Positions 52,916-61,937 of a stretch of DNA of 64,000 bases are shown here, piece by piece. The first letter of the stretch is position 1, and the number at the start of each line of letters is the position of its first letter. A program made the position numbers and the translations under genes. This stretch comes from Dehalococcoidia bacterium (lineage in GTDB: Bacteria; Chloroflexota; Dehalococcoidia; Bin125), in NCBI GenBank assembly GCA_022826965.1, contig JAJDTU010000001.1:372001-436000 (forward strand), written 5' to 3'. The notes below the pieces were generated by a model that did no database searches, had not been told where the DNA came from, and worked only from the letters and a program-made list of their open reading frames with translations.

Positions 52916-54262
52916 TTGGACACGAATGAGTTGAGCGGCAAAGCGACTTCGATCACGTTGAACAGCTTCGCCGCCCCGCACATGCGAACCTTCCACCTGA
53001 CCTGGCTGGCATTCTTCCTCTGCTTCTTCGGCTGGTTCGGCATTGCGCCCTTGCTTGGCGAGGTTCGGGAAGATCTGAGCCTCACCAACTCCGAGATCTT
53101 CACTTCGCTGATTGCATCGGTCTTCATCACCATCTTCGCCCGCGTTGCCATTGGCTGGATATTGGACCGTGTCGGTCCGCGGCGCACCTACACCGGACTG
53201 CTGATCCTCGGCTCGATCCCGGTGATGTTGATTGGGCTCTCCCAAAACTTCGAAACGTTCGTGATCTTCCGGCTGCTGATCGGTGTGATCGGCGCGTCGT
53301 TCGTGATCACCCAGTACCACACGTCGGTGATGTTCGCGCCTAACGTGGTCGGCACCGCCAACGCGACGACCGCAGGCTGGGGCAACCTCGGTGGGGGTGT
53401 GACCCAGCTCGTCATGCCGCTGGTGATGACCGGCGTGCTGTTCTTTGTGGCCAACGAAGCTGCCGGCTGGCGGATCGCGATGGTGATTCCCGGCGTCGCG
53501 CTGCTGCTGATGGGGTTGGTCTACTACCGCTTCACGCAGGACGCGCCGGAGGGCGACTTCGAGGAGCTTCGCGCCCAGGGGAGGGTGACGAAACAGAATC
53601 AACCGGGCGCGTTCGCCAAGGCATCGCGTGATCCGCGCGTCTGGATGCTGTTCGTGATCTACGGTGCATGCTTCGGGATTGAACTGACAATCAACGGGAT
53701 GGCTTCGCTCTACTTCCAGGACCGCTTCGGCCTCGACATCGTGCTGGCCGGCGTGATTGCCTCGCTGTTCGGTTTGATGAACATCTTCGCCCGCACGACG
53801 GGCGGCATCTTCTCGGACAAGTTCGGTATCAAGATGGGTCTCCGCGGCCGCACGATGTTCATGGGCGGTGTGCTGTTGCTCGAAGGCCTGGCATTGGTCG
53901 CCTTCTCGCGCATGGACGTTCTGATCCTGGCCATCCCCATGCTGATCGTGTTTAGCATCCTCGTACAGATGTCGGAGGGTGCGACCTTCGGCGTGGTCCC
54001 CTTCGTCAATAGGAAGGCGCTCGGCGCGGTCGCCGGTATCGTCGGCGCTGGCGGCAACGCAGGCGCGGTCGCCGCGGGATTCCTGCTGCGGGCCGAGGGG
54101 GTCGCCATGCAGGACGCGTTGCTCTACTTCGGCATCGTCGTGATCGCAATCGCGCCGCTGGCCCTGTTCGTCCGCTTCCCGAAGCGGGTCGAAGCGATCG
54201 AACGCCGGCGCATGCGAGAAGCGCTCGAAAACGAGGGTCGTCCCGCAGTGGTTCTCGATTAG
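52916..54262 (+). CDS. narK: MFS nitrate/nitrite transporter, NarK-type
   Basis: 448 residues with about 12 membrane segments. Conserved MFS motif in ARVAIGWILDRVGPRRTYTG and the nitrate signature ATTAGWGNLGGGVTQLVMP (second copy region AGGNAGAVAAGFLL). Imports nitrate for the reductases encoded just upstream. TTG start at 52916 with GGAGG six bases before it. Third gene of the nitrate module; convergent with the dehydrogenase at 54292. Confidence 0.93.
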   Translation: MDTNELSGKATSITLNSFAAPHMRTFHLTWLAFFLCFFGWFGIAPLLGEVREDLSLTNSEIFTSLIASVFITIFARVAIGWILDRVGPRRTYTGLLILGSIPVMLIGLSQNFETFVIFRLLIGVIGASFVITQYHTSVMFAPNVVGTANATTAGWGNLGGGVTQLVMPLVMTGVLFFVANEAAGWRIAMVIPGVALLLMGLVYYRFTQDAPEGDFEELRAQGRVTKQNQPGAFAKASRDPRVWMLFVIYGACFGIELTINGMASLYFQDRFGLDIVLAGVIASLFGLMNIFARTTGGIFSDKFGIKMGLRGRTMFMGGVLLLEGLALVAFSRMDVLILAIPMLIVFSILVQMSEGATFGVVPFVNRKALGAVAGIVGAGGNAGAVAAGFLLRAEGVAMQDALLYFGIVVIAIAPLALFVRFPKRVEAIERRRMREALENEGRPAVVLD

Positions 54263-54291
54263 TAGCGGAACACTCGCCCGGTGTCAGAACG

Positions 54292-55377
54292 CTACAGCGC
54301 TTCGGCGATCGCCGTTCCCAGGTCGGCGGTCGAGGCGCTGCCGCCAATATCCGGGGTGCGTGGAGCGCCGCTGCCGGGATCAAGGACCGTCTCGATGGCA
54401 TCAAGGATCGCGTCGTGCGCGCGCTGATGCCCGAGGAAGTCCAGCATCATCGCGCCGCACCAGATCTGGCCGATCGGATTGGCGATGCCTTGTCCAGCGA
54501 TATCCGGCGCCGAGCCGTGCACCGGCTCGAACAGCGAGGGGAAGGCCCCGTCGGGATTGAGATTGGCGCTCGGCGCGATCCCGATCGTGCCGGTGCAAGC
54601 AGGGCCGAGATCGCTGAGGATGTCGCCGAACAGGTTGCTGGCGACCACGACATCAAAGAAGTCGGGCCGCTGCACGAAATGCGCCGTCAGGATGTCAATG
54701 TGGAACTTGTCGACCTCAACTTCGGGATAGCTCGCCCCTATCGCCTCGACGCGCTCGTCCCAGAACGGCATTGTGATCGCGATGCCGTTCGATTTCGTCG
54801 CGCTGGTCAGGTGCCGCTTCGGTCGTGACTGCGCCAGATCGAAGGCGTACTTCAGCACACGGTCGACGCCGACGCGCGTCATCACCGTTTCCTGCATCAC
54901 CATTTCGCGGTCGGTGCCGGAGAAGATTCGGCCCCCGATGCTCGAGTACTCACCCTCCGTGTTCTCGCGCACGATGTACATGTCGATCTCGCCGGGCTCG
55001 CGCGGGCTGCCGTCGCGGCGCACGACCGGTGCGACGATGCCCGGCATCAGGCGCGCCGGTCGCAGGTTGATGTACTGGTCGAACTCGCGCCGAAACTGCA
55101 GCAGCGAGCCCCAGAGCGAGATGTGATCGGGAATCTTTTCGGGCCAGCCGACCGCCCCGAAGAAGATCGCATCGTACCCGCCGATTTGCTCCTGCCAGTC
55201 GTCGGGAAGCATCTGTCCATACTGCTCGTAGTAGTCCCATGACGCGAAGTCGAAGTGGTCGAAGGCCAGATCGACTTCGAACCGGGTCGCGGCTTCTTCG
55301 AGCACGCGAATCCCCTCGGGCACAACTTCCTTGCCGATCCCGTCGCCTGGAATCACGGCGATGCGTTGCGTACTCAT
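54292..55377 (-). CDS. Tartrate/D-malate dehydrogenase-like (isocitrate/isopropylmalate dehydrogenase family)
   Basis: 361 residues. IAVIPGDGIGKEV at the N-terminus, the FGAVGWPEKIPDHISLWG segment typical of tartrate dehydrogenases (TtuC/DmlA), YIVRENTEGEYSSIGG, and the metal/NAD region NLFGDILSDLGPA and EPVHGSAPDIAGQ. Oxidises and decarboxylates a hydroxy-dicarboxylate with NAD. Leucine biosynthesis (LeuB) is less likely because of the tartrate-type loop. AAAGGAT precedes the ATG. Confidence 0.88.
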   Translation of the reverse strand: MSTQRIAVIPGDGIGKEVVPEGIRVLEEAATRFEVDLAFDHFDFASWDYYEQYGQMLPDDWQEQIGGYDAIFFGAVGWPEKIPDHISLWGSLLQFRREFDQYINLRPARLMPGIVAPVVRRDGSPREPGEIDMYIVRENTEGEYSSIGGRIFSGTDREMVMQETVMTRVGVDRVLKYAFDLAQSRPKRHLTSATKSNGIAITMPFWDERVEAIGASYPEVEVDKFHIDILTAHFVQRPDFFDVVVASNLFGDILSDLGPACTGTIGIAPSANLNPDGAFPSLFEPVHGSAPDIAGQGIANPIGQIWCGAMMLDFLGHQRAHDAILDAIETVLDPGSGAPRTPDIGGSASTADLGTAIAEAL

Positions 55378-55463
55378 GGTCAGCGATCCTTTGTTCGCGC
55401 AGGCGCGGTCCCCAGCAAGCTACATTGCCCGCTAGGTTCGCAATGGCGGGAAGGAACGATGGC

Positions 55464-56153
55464 ATGGCGACATTCGTACTGATCCATGGGGCGTACCAGG
55501 GTGGTTGGATCTGGTCGCCAGTGGCGAATCGGCTGCGTGATGCCGGCCACCGTGTCTACGCGCCATCACTCGACGGCTGCGCCGAGCGTTCGTCCCAGGT
55601 GCGTCCGGGGATCACGACCGAGACGCAGGCCGACGAGATCGCCGAGTTGATGCGCTACGAGGACCTCGACAATGTCGTGCTGGTTGGCACCTCATCGGGA
55701 GGCATGGTGCTGTGCCGGGTCGCCGAGGTCGCCCGTGAACGGGTCCAGCGAATCGTCTTCGCCGACGCGCTGGCTCTCTATCACGGTGAGACGATCCGCG
55801 ACATCGTCCAAGGAGCGGTTGTCGATCCTGATGCCGTGTCGACCGGCCCGGCGCCGGGTTCGATGCTCGAATCGCTGAGTGCGAGCATGGATGCCGAGAT
55901 GGCTCAATGGGGCGCCGATCGGTTCGGGCAGCACCCGGCCGCAGCGTTCAACCGACCGGTCGAACTCGATTCGTTCTGGGAGCAACCCTGGGATGCGTGC
56001 GTGATCTGGTGCCGAGAAGCGCCGAATCCCGGAGAGGCTCACCAGCGCCGCTGCGCGGAGCATCTGAGTGCCCGCTGGCACGAACTCGACACCGGCCACT
56101 ACCCAATGCTAAGCACATCCGATGAGCTGACGAAGCTCATCCTTGAGGGCTGA
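55464..56153 (+). CDS. Alpha/beta hydrolase (esterase)
   Basis: About 229 residues. FVLIHGAYQGGWIW (oxyanion region), nucleophile elbow GTSSG (Ser77) and the His in DTGHYPML near the end; fits small salicylate-type or pyrethroid-like carboxylesterases. GGAAGGAACG precedes ATG 55464; ATG 55443 is also in frame. Stands between divergent tartrate-type dehydrogenase and the SDR at 56192. Substrate unknown. Confidence 0.86.
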   Translation: MATFVLIHGAYQGGWIWSPVANRLRDAGHRVYAPSLDGCAERSSQVRPGITTETQADEIAELMRYEDLDNVVLVGTSSGGMVLCRVAEVARERVQRIVFADALALYHGETIRDIVQGAVVDPDAVSTGPAPGSMLESLSASMDAEMAQWGADRFGQHPAAAFNRPVELDSFWEQPWDACVIWCREAPNPGEAHQRRCAEHLSARWHELDTGHYPMLSTSDELTKLILEG

Positions 56154-56191
56154 GGGCGAGCCCACCGCCGGGCTGCACGGAGAGAACCGAG

Positions 56192-56986
56192 GTGACTGAC
56201 ATGGCCGACAACTCATTCGCCAGATTTCGCGGCAAGGTGGCGCTGATCAGCGGGGCGGGCAACGGGATTTGTCGGGCCAGCGCCGAGATCATTGCCGCTG
56301 AGGGCGGGACGATCGCCGCCGTCGATAACAATCGGGAGGTACTTGATGACGCCATGCGGGCGTTCGCGACGGCCGGGGGCGGGGAGCACCAGGCCTATTG
56401 CGCCAATGCGCTCGCGCAGGAGGAGGTTGAGGATGTCGTCGCCGACGTCGTGGACCGCTACGGCAAGATCGACATCCTGATCAACGGAGTCGGCGGCTCG
56501 ACGATCATCGCCGACGCGGGCGCCACCGTTGACGAACTGACGATGGAGGAGTGGCAGCGCCTGCTCGACTTCAACCTCAGCGGCACGTTCCTGTCTTGCC
56601 ATGCTGTCGTTCCGCACATGACCCGGCAGGGCGGCGGCAAGATCGTCAACTTCGCCTCAATCGCCGGGCGCGGCAAGAGCGTCACGAGTTCGACCGCCTA
56701 CTCGGCGGCCAAGGGCGGCATCATCGCATTCACGACCAAGCTGGCATTGGAGGTGGGCCCGGCGGGCATCAACGTCAACGCGATTGCGCCATCGGCCACG
56801 CTGACCGAGCGCATTCGCAAGCACTGGGAACAACGTCCGCCCGAGCTGCAGGAGCAGGTGATCGCCGCGACCCCGCTGCGCCGCATCGCCGAGCCGGTTG
56901 ACCAGGCTAATGTCGTCTGCTTCCTCGCGTCCTCGCACGCCGATTTCGTCACCGGCGTCACGATCGACGTGACCGGCGGAGCCTAG
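56192..56986 (+). CDS. Short-chain dehydrogenase/reductase (SDR)
   Basis: 264 residues. Cofactor motif SGAGNGIC (last Gly of TGxxxGIG replaced by Cys), NGVGGS in place of NNAG, Ser in NFASIAGRG and catalytic YSAAK. Probably active. GTG 56192 or ATG 56201 are both possible starts. The stop overlaps that of the convergent LLM gene in CTAG. Confidence 0.88.
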   Translation: MTDMADNSFARFRGKVALISGAGNGICRASAEIIAAEGGTIAAVDNNREVLDDAMRAFATAGGGEHQAYCANALAQEEVEDVVADVVDRYGKIDILINGVGGSTIIADAGATVDELTMEEWQRLLDFNLSGTFLSCHAVVPHMTRQGGGKIVNFASIAGRGKSVTSSTAYSAAKGGIIAFTTKLALEVGPAGINVNAIAPSATLTERIRKHWEQRPPELQEQVIAATPLRRIAEPVDQANVVCFLASSHADFVTGVTIDVTGGA

Positions 56987-58029
56987 ATCTCGCCCGACTT
57001 CATCACCGGCAGCACTTCTTCTGCGAAGAGTTGCATTGAACTCTCTACCTGTTGCCGGGATAGGTCGCCGAACCAGAAGTTGGCGTTGAAGTGGTCGGTG
57101 CCCATGACCTCGCGGAGTTGCTTGATCTTGGCGATGCAGGTGTCAGGCGTACCCATTACGAAGTAGCGGTCGAGCAAGGCCTCGGCGCTCGGTTCCGTTT
57201 CCATCGGGATGGCGACCGCGTGGCCGTGCTCGACGCGCGCCAAGCCTTGCCGCAAGCTCAGGGTCACGCGCATGTTCCAGCGGGCCTGCTCGACGATGTC
57301 GGGCAGTTCGGACTCGTCGTGGGTGACGTAGACGGGGCGCTGCGTGCTCACCCGGACTGATTTGCGCTGTTCAGGATCAGTAATCGCGCGCTCGAACGTC
57401 TCGCGGAACTCTGCCAATCGCTCGATCGGTATGCCAAAACCGCCGGAGACGAGATTGAAGCCGCGTTCACCAATTGCCGCAATGGACTCGTGGCTCTGTC
57501 CAACCACCCAGAAGGGCGGATGCGGCCGCTGAATCGGCATCGGGAAGATGCTGGTCTCATCGAAGCAGAAGTACTTGCCTTCGTGTGAGAAGGGCTTTCC
57601 GGCAAACGCCTTGAGCAGGATGTCGACCGACTCGTCGAATCGTTCGCGACTCTCATCGAGCGTATGTCCGAGCCGATCGAACTCGTAGCGCTGATAGCCG
57701 CGCCCCAGCCCGACATCGAGTCGACCGCCACTGAGCACGTCGGCGGTGGCGATCTCCTCGGCGACGACCAGCGGATGATGCAACGGCAGCACCACGACGG
57801 CGGAACCGACGCGGATGCGCTCGGTGTGGGCGGCGAGATGCTGCGCGAACATCAGTGGACGCGAGAGGTAACCGTAGGTCGAGAAGTGATGCTCGGCGCA
57901 CCAGATGCTGTCAAAGCCGAGCCGATCCGCGGTCTGGGCCATCGCCGTCGCGCGGTCGAAGACCTCGGCGTGGTCTTGAGCTCCGGGAGACTGGAGCAGC
58001 AGGAACGTTCCGCAATCCATTGGCTGCAC
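56983..58029 (-). CDS. LLM-class flavin-dependent monooxygenase
   Basis: 348 residues: RLGFDSIWCAEHHFSTYGYLS, RVGSAVVVLPLHHPLVVAEE and GGRLDVGLGRGYQRYEFDRLG are LLM hallmarks. It uses reduced flavin from a partner. ORF begins GTG 58029, with ATG 58020 as alternative. It follows the HSL-family esterase gene (58071-59045) by 41 bases on the same strand, repeating the hydrolase-upstream/monooxygenase-downstream order at 1-2401. Confidence 0.9.
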   Translation of the reverse strand: MQPMDCGTFLLLQSPGAQDHAEVFDRATAMAQTADRLGFDSIWCAEHHFSTYGYLSRPLMFAQHLAAHTERIRVGSAVVVLPLHHPLVVAEEIATADVLSGGRLDVGLGRGYQRYEFDRLGHTLDESRERFDESVDILLKAFAGKPFSHEGKYFCFDETSIFPMPIQRPHPPFWVVGQSHESIAAIGERGFNLVSGGFGIPIERLAEFRETFERAITDPEQRKSVRVSTQRPVYVTHDESELPDIVEQARWNMRVTLSLRQGLARVEHGHAVAIPMETEPSAEALLDRYFVMGTPDTCIAKIKQLREVMGTDHFNANFWFGDLSRQQVESSMQLFAEEVLPVMKSGEI

Positions 58030-58070
58030 TTTCGCTGAAGATTCGCGGCCGGACGCTCGGGCGATCGAGA

Positions 58071-59045
58071 CTAGCGCGCACCGTTGAGGGCGCGGTCGAG
58101 CGCCGAGAGTTCGTCGCTGTTCCAGCGCCGGGAGATCTCTGCGTCGGGAACCATTGCATTTGAACCATGAAACGCGCCCGGGTAGACGTGCAACTCGGTC
58201 GGGACGTTGGCGTCTAGCAGTGCCTGCGCATACGCGACATCTTCGTCAAGGAAGAGATCGAGCGTACCAACGTTGATGTAGGCGGGCGGCAGCCCCGACA
58301 GGTCCGTTGCTCGCGCTGGGGCGGCGTATGGAGAGATGTCGTCCCCGCCGGCATGGCCCTCCAGGTAGGCACTCCAGCCGGCAAGGTTCGCGGCTCGATT
58401 CCAGACCCGCGCGTCGGTGATCGCGTGGCTGCTGCGCGTGATATTGCGATCGTCAAGCATCGGGAAGACCAACAGCTGGAAGCAGACGTCGACCTCGCCG
58501 CGGTCGCGCGCCACGAGCGCGAGACCGGCTGCCAGCCCGCCTCCCGCACTGCCGCCGCCGATCGCGATCCGGCTGCGATCGACTCCGAGTTCGTCGGCCG
58601 CCGACGCGAACCAGCGCAGGCCGGCGTAGCAATCCTCGATTGGCGCAGGGAACGGGTGCTCGGGCGCCAGGCGGTACTCGACCGAGGCAACCAGCACATT
58701 CAGTTGGTCGGCGACGCCGGCGCAATAGGGATCATTCATCGCGACATCGCCCAAGACCATGCCGCCGCCGTGGATCCAGTACAGGGCCGGCGCGTTGGCG
58801 GGCAGCGAGGCGGGGCGATAGGTGCGGACCATCACGTCTGGAGCGCCGTCCGGCCCGGGAGCCATGTGATCCTCGACGGTGACGCCGTCGGGCATGGGAG
58901 CGCCCAGCAGCGCCGCTCCGAGTTCTGCCAGGCCAGCGCGCGTGGCTGGAATGTCGGACAGATCCAGCCTCAGCGGCATGGCCTCGAGCACGGCCAGGTG
59001 GTCGGCGTCCAGGTAGGTCTCGATATCGAGAGCGGGAATGGCCAT
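58071..59045 (-). CDS. Alpha/beta hydrolase, HSL-family esterase
   Basis: 324 residues. HGGG (92-95), nucleophile motif GGSAG (Ser166), Asp in GTLDLFLDED and His in YPGAFHGSN complete the triad. Family IV carboxylesterase, cytoplasmic. GAGGAG precedes the ATG. Upstream partner of the LLM at 56983-58029. Confidence 0.9.
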   Translation of the reverse strand: MAIPALDIETYLDADHLAVLEAMPLRLDLSDIPATRAGLAELGAALLGAPMPDGVTVEDHMAPGPDGAPDVMVRTYRPASLPANAPALYWIHGGGMVLGDVAMNDPYCAGVADQLNVLVASVEYRLAPEHPFPAPIEDCYAGLRWFASAADELGVDRSRIAIGGGSAGGGLAAGLALVARDRGEVDVCFQLLVFPMLDDRNITRSSHAITDARVWNRAANLAGWSAYLEGHAGGDDISPYAAPARATDLSGLPPAYINVGTLDLFLDEDVAYAQALLDANVPTELHVYPGAFHGSNAMVPDAEISRRWNSDELSALDRALNGAR

Positions 59046-59143
59046 TGGATCGTCTCCTCGTTATCGCGCGTTGGTTCAACTGCAGACTACTGTTGGTGTG
59101 CGGCGCAGCAGCGATGGCCATCGTTCTCCTGGAGGAGGCTCAA

Positions 59144-59542
59144 ATGTCCGACATCACGGCTCACGCGAGAGCAGCGGTAGATGCATTCCAGGATGCGTTC
59201 AACGCGCAGGACCACGAACGGCTCGCGGCCGCGCTCAACTATCCGCACGTGCGGCTCTGGAGCGGCGCGTTCACGACGATCGAGACGCCGGAAGAGTTTG
59301 CCGAGATCAGCCGGCGCGGACAATCGCAACTCGAGGCCGAGGGTTGGGATCATACCGACACGGTGTCGATGGAAGTCGTGCAGCAGGGGCCTGACAAGGC
59401 GCACTGCGCGCTGGTCAATCATCGCTGCCGCGCCGACGGCACCGCGTATCACAAGTTCGACACGCTCTGGATCGTGACCAACCAGGACGGCCACTGGGGC
59501 GTCAAGTTCCGCTCCAGTTATCTCGGATCACCGTCGCACTAG
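59144..59542 (+). CDS. SnoaL-like / NTF2-fold small protein
   Basis: About 132 residues. Pattern of an NTF2-like cone (AVDAFQDAFNAQDHERLAAAL; TLWIVTNQDGHWGVKFRSS). Such proteins are polyketide cyclases, isomerases or binding proteins. The frame opens to 59045 but GGAGGAGG precedes ATG 59144, which gives the normal length. Convergent with the SDR at 59547, 4 bases apart. Confidence 0.8.
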   Translation: MSDITAHARAAVDAFQDAFNAQDHERLAAALNYPHVRLWSGAFTTIETPEEFAEISRRGQSQLEAEGWDHTDTVSMEVVQQGPDKAHCALVNHRCRADGTAYHKFDTLWIVTNQDGHWGVKFRSSYLGSPSH

Positions 59543-59546
59543 CGCG

Positions 59547-60422
59547 CTAACCAGCCCCCATCTGGTCTTTCATTTCGCCCTCGCGGCCGAGACCCGACCA
59601 GGTCGGCCGCTTCCGCGCGTCCAGCACTCCTCCTTCTGGAATTGGAGGCACGCCAATGGTATTGGCGGCCATCCAGCCTCCGTCGACCAGCAGGGTGTGT
59701 CCGGTGATGTAGCTGGCCATGTCGGAGAGCAGGAACACTACGGCGTTGGCGACCTCGTCTGTCGTACCCAGCCGCTTGAAGGGAATCAGGCCCTCCGCCG
59801 TTCGCTTGACCCGCTCGGGCGATGCCGGAATCCGGGGCGTCGCGATGCTGCCTGGAGCGACGGAGTTGACGCGAATGTTGTGTGGCGCGAGCTCGACGGC
59901 CATGCTGCGCACGAGGTTAATCAGGCCGGCCTTGGCCGCGCCATAGGACGCGTGATTGGGCGCCGACTGCGCCCCTTCGACCGATGAGATGCAGACGATG
60001 CTGCCCAGCGCACCGCGCGCGATGATCGATCGGGCGACCAACTGGGCGTTGACGAAGAAGTAGCGCAGGTTCATGTTGTGATCGCGGTCCCACTGCGCCA
60101 TCGACATCTCGGTGATCGGATTGAACGATCCCTGGCCGATGATCGTGATCAGCAGGTCGATTCCGCCGAGCTCCTGCTCGGCGCGTTCGAAGATGGTCGC
60201 CGCCTGCACATCGTCGAGCATGTCACCGACGAGGGAGACGGATGGCTGACCGAGCAGATCGACTTCGGCTGCGACGTGGATGGCCCGCTCAGCGTTGATA
60301 TCGGCGACCGCGACGCCGCAGCCTGCATTGGCGAGCAGCCGCGCCGTGCTCAGGCTGATGCCTTCGCCGCCCCCGACAATGAACGCCGACTTTCCTTCGA
60401 GTTGGAATGGTGAGTTATCCAC
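59547..60422 (-). CDS. Short-chain dehydrogenase/reductase (SDR), divergent cofactor motif
   Basis: 291 residues. VGGGEGIS replaces TGxxxGIG and TIIGQG replaces NNAG, but the catalytic SS...YGAAK and the C-terminal VDGGW are kept. It is likely an NAD(P) enzyme with altered cofactor contact. GTG start. Downstream of the LLM at 60488-61564 on the same strand, 65 bases apart, so possibly co-transcribed. Confidence 0.87.
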   Translation of the reverse strand: MDNSPFQLEGKSAFIVGGGEGISLSTARLLANAGCGVAVADINAERAIHVAAEVDLLGQPSVSLVGDMLDDVQAATIFERAEQELGGIDLLITIIGQGSFNPITEMSMAQWDRDHNMNLRYFFVNAQLVARSIIARGALGSIVCISSVEGAQSAPNHASYGAAKAGLINLVRSMAVELAPHNIRVNSVAPGSIATPRIPASPERVKRTAEGLIPFKRLGTTDEVANAVVFLLSDMASYITGHTLLVDGGWMAANTIGVPPIPEGGVLDARKRPTWSGLGREGEMKDQMGAG

Positions 60423-60487
60423 GAGGCGCCTCTCTGCTCTCGATCGCGCCGGTACTGTTCGCCGTTGCGGGCGCGTGTTGACTGCGC

Positions 60488-61564
60488 TCAGTTTCTCAGC
60501 AGCGGCAACACTTCATCAGTGAACCGAGCTGCGGATGCTTCGGCCTCGGCGGTCGGCCTGACGAAGTCTGGCCCGACAATGCCGAACTTCGTCACTCCAA
60601 GTTGGGCGAGTTCCGCCAACTTCTCGGCGCAGTAGTCCGCCGGGCCGACGATCGCATAGCCGTCCATGAAATCATCCGTAAGCGCGGTGATCTGGTGGCC
60701 GCCTTCGCGCCCGTGCAGATTCATGTCATAGCGATTGTGTAGCTCGTGGAAGACCTCGTCCTGATTCTCGTCCGTCGGCCCCGCCACTTCGCCGTACATG
60801 GCCGAGAAGCGCGCGAACAGCCCAGTCGAGGGACGGCCGAGTTCGCGGCCCATGGCCGGATCGTCGTCGCAGACGACATTGACGTAGGCACCAAGGCTGA
60901 GCGCATCGGGGTCGGTTCCGGCTTCTCTGGCTGCCGCTCGCGCGGTCTCGATGCCCCAGGAGACCCGCCTGGGATCGGCCCCGACGGCCAGCATCACTCG
61001 ATCGGCCTGACGGGCAGCAATGCCGATGACGCGAGGACCGGTGGCCGCGACCTCGACCGGCACTTTTGGCTCGTCCACGCCGTCATCGACCCAACGGATG
61101 GCGCTGGTCTCCGGCGCGCGCGCCAGACTGAGACGCTCCACCGGCGGCGCCGCCTCATCGGGGATGCCGGAGCCGTCGAGGGGTATGCCGCCGCCGGAGA
61201 GATAGGTCTGGAGGTGCTCGAGGTACGTTTCGAACCAGCCGAGGCGCGCCGGCGCGCGGCCCAGGTGTGCGAGCGCGCTATCTCCGCGTCCGATGCCGAG
61301 CACCATCCGGCCTTGCGACAGGCGCTGGACGGCAAACGCGGACGTCGCGGCCACCGAGGCGTGCCGGGTGACGGGGTTGGTAACTGAGGTCGAGAGCCCC
61401 AACCGGTCGGTGACGGTTGCCGCAAGCGCGAGGCAGAGGTACGGGTCGCCGGTCAGGCTCTGGGAGTCTCCCAGACCGATGCCGTCCCAGCCCTGCGCTT
61501 CCGAGCGCCGCGCGAAGTCTGCGATACCGGTCGGCTCGGAAACACGCCAGTTCCAGAATTCCAT
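60488..61564 (-). CDS. LLM-class flavin-dependent monooxygenase (possibly F420-type)
   Basis: 358 residues: AQGWDGIGLGDSQSLTGDPY, RLGLSTSVTNPVTRHASVAA, LGIGRGDSALAHLGR are seen. The short form with this early segment resembles F420-dependent LLM reductases/oxygenases more than FMN luciferases, but this is not certain. GGGAGAG before ATG. The SDR at 59547 follows it. Confidence 0.88.
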   Translation of the reverse strand: MEFWNWRVSEPTGIADFARRSEAQGWDGIGLGDSQSLTGDPYLCLALAATVTDRLGLSTSVTNPVTRHASVAATSAFAVQRLSQGRMVLGIGRGDSALAHLGRAPARLGWFETYLEHLQTYLSGGGIPLDGSGIPDEAAPPVERLSLARAPETSAIRWVDDGVDEPKVPVEVAATGPRVIGIAARQADRVMLAVGADPRRVSWGIETARAAAREAGTDPDALSLGAYVNVVCDDDPAMGRELGRPSTGLFARFSAMYGEVAGPTDENQDEVFHELHNRYDMNLHGREGGHQITALTDDFMDGYAIVGPADYCAEKLAELAQLGVTKFGIVGPDFVRPTAEAEASAARFTDEVLPLLRN

Positions 61565-61937
61565 GTGCGCAGCTCTCCCTATCTTGAGCTTCCCTCATCG
61601 GCGGACGGTCGATTGCAGCGTAGCGTCGATGCTCACGATCGATGACCGCCCAGGGGGGGTGCGCACGCTGATCACGGATTGCCATCGAGCGGAAGCAGGC
61701 AGGGTAGCCTCTGATATGTTGCCCGCTGACCGCACAGCTTCAGACAACAGACCAGTCGAAGTGAGCGGCCACTCGCTATCGAATCAGGGGTAGCGAACCC
61801 TGGATCACGTGCAGAGTTCATAGAGCGCGTCCCCTCGGTGCAGCGAGCGGATGGCTTCAGGTCTGGAAGAGTATTGCCGAGGTAGATGGGGGGCCCGCTG
61901 CCGAAGCGGGTCGCGATTCTCAAGCTCGACAGCCTTC
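61565..61937. other. Intergenic region before the NCS2 permease
   Basis: 373 bases with no supportable gene. A small hairpin CCCGCT-GCCGA-AGCGGG lies at 61894-61910, 27 bases before the permease ATG. The tract also has a G-run near 61650. No promoter could be picked with confidence. Confidence 0.4.
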
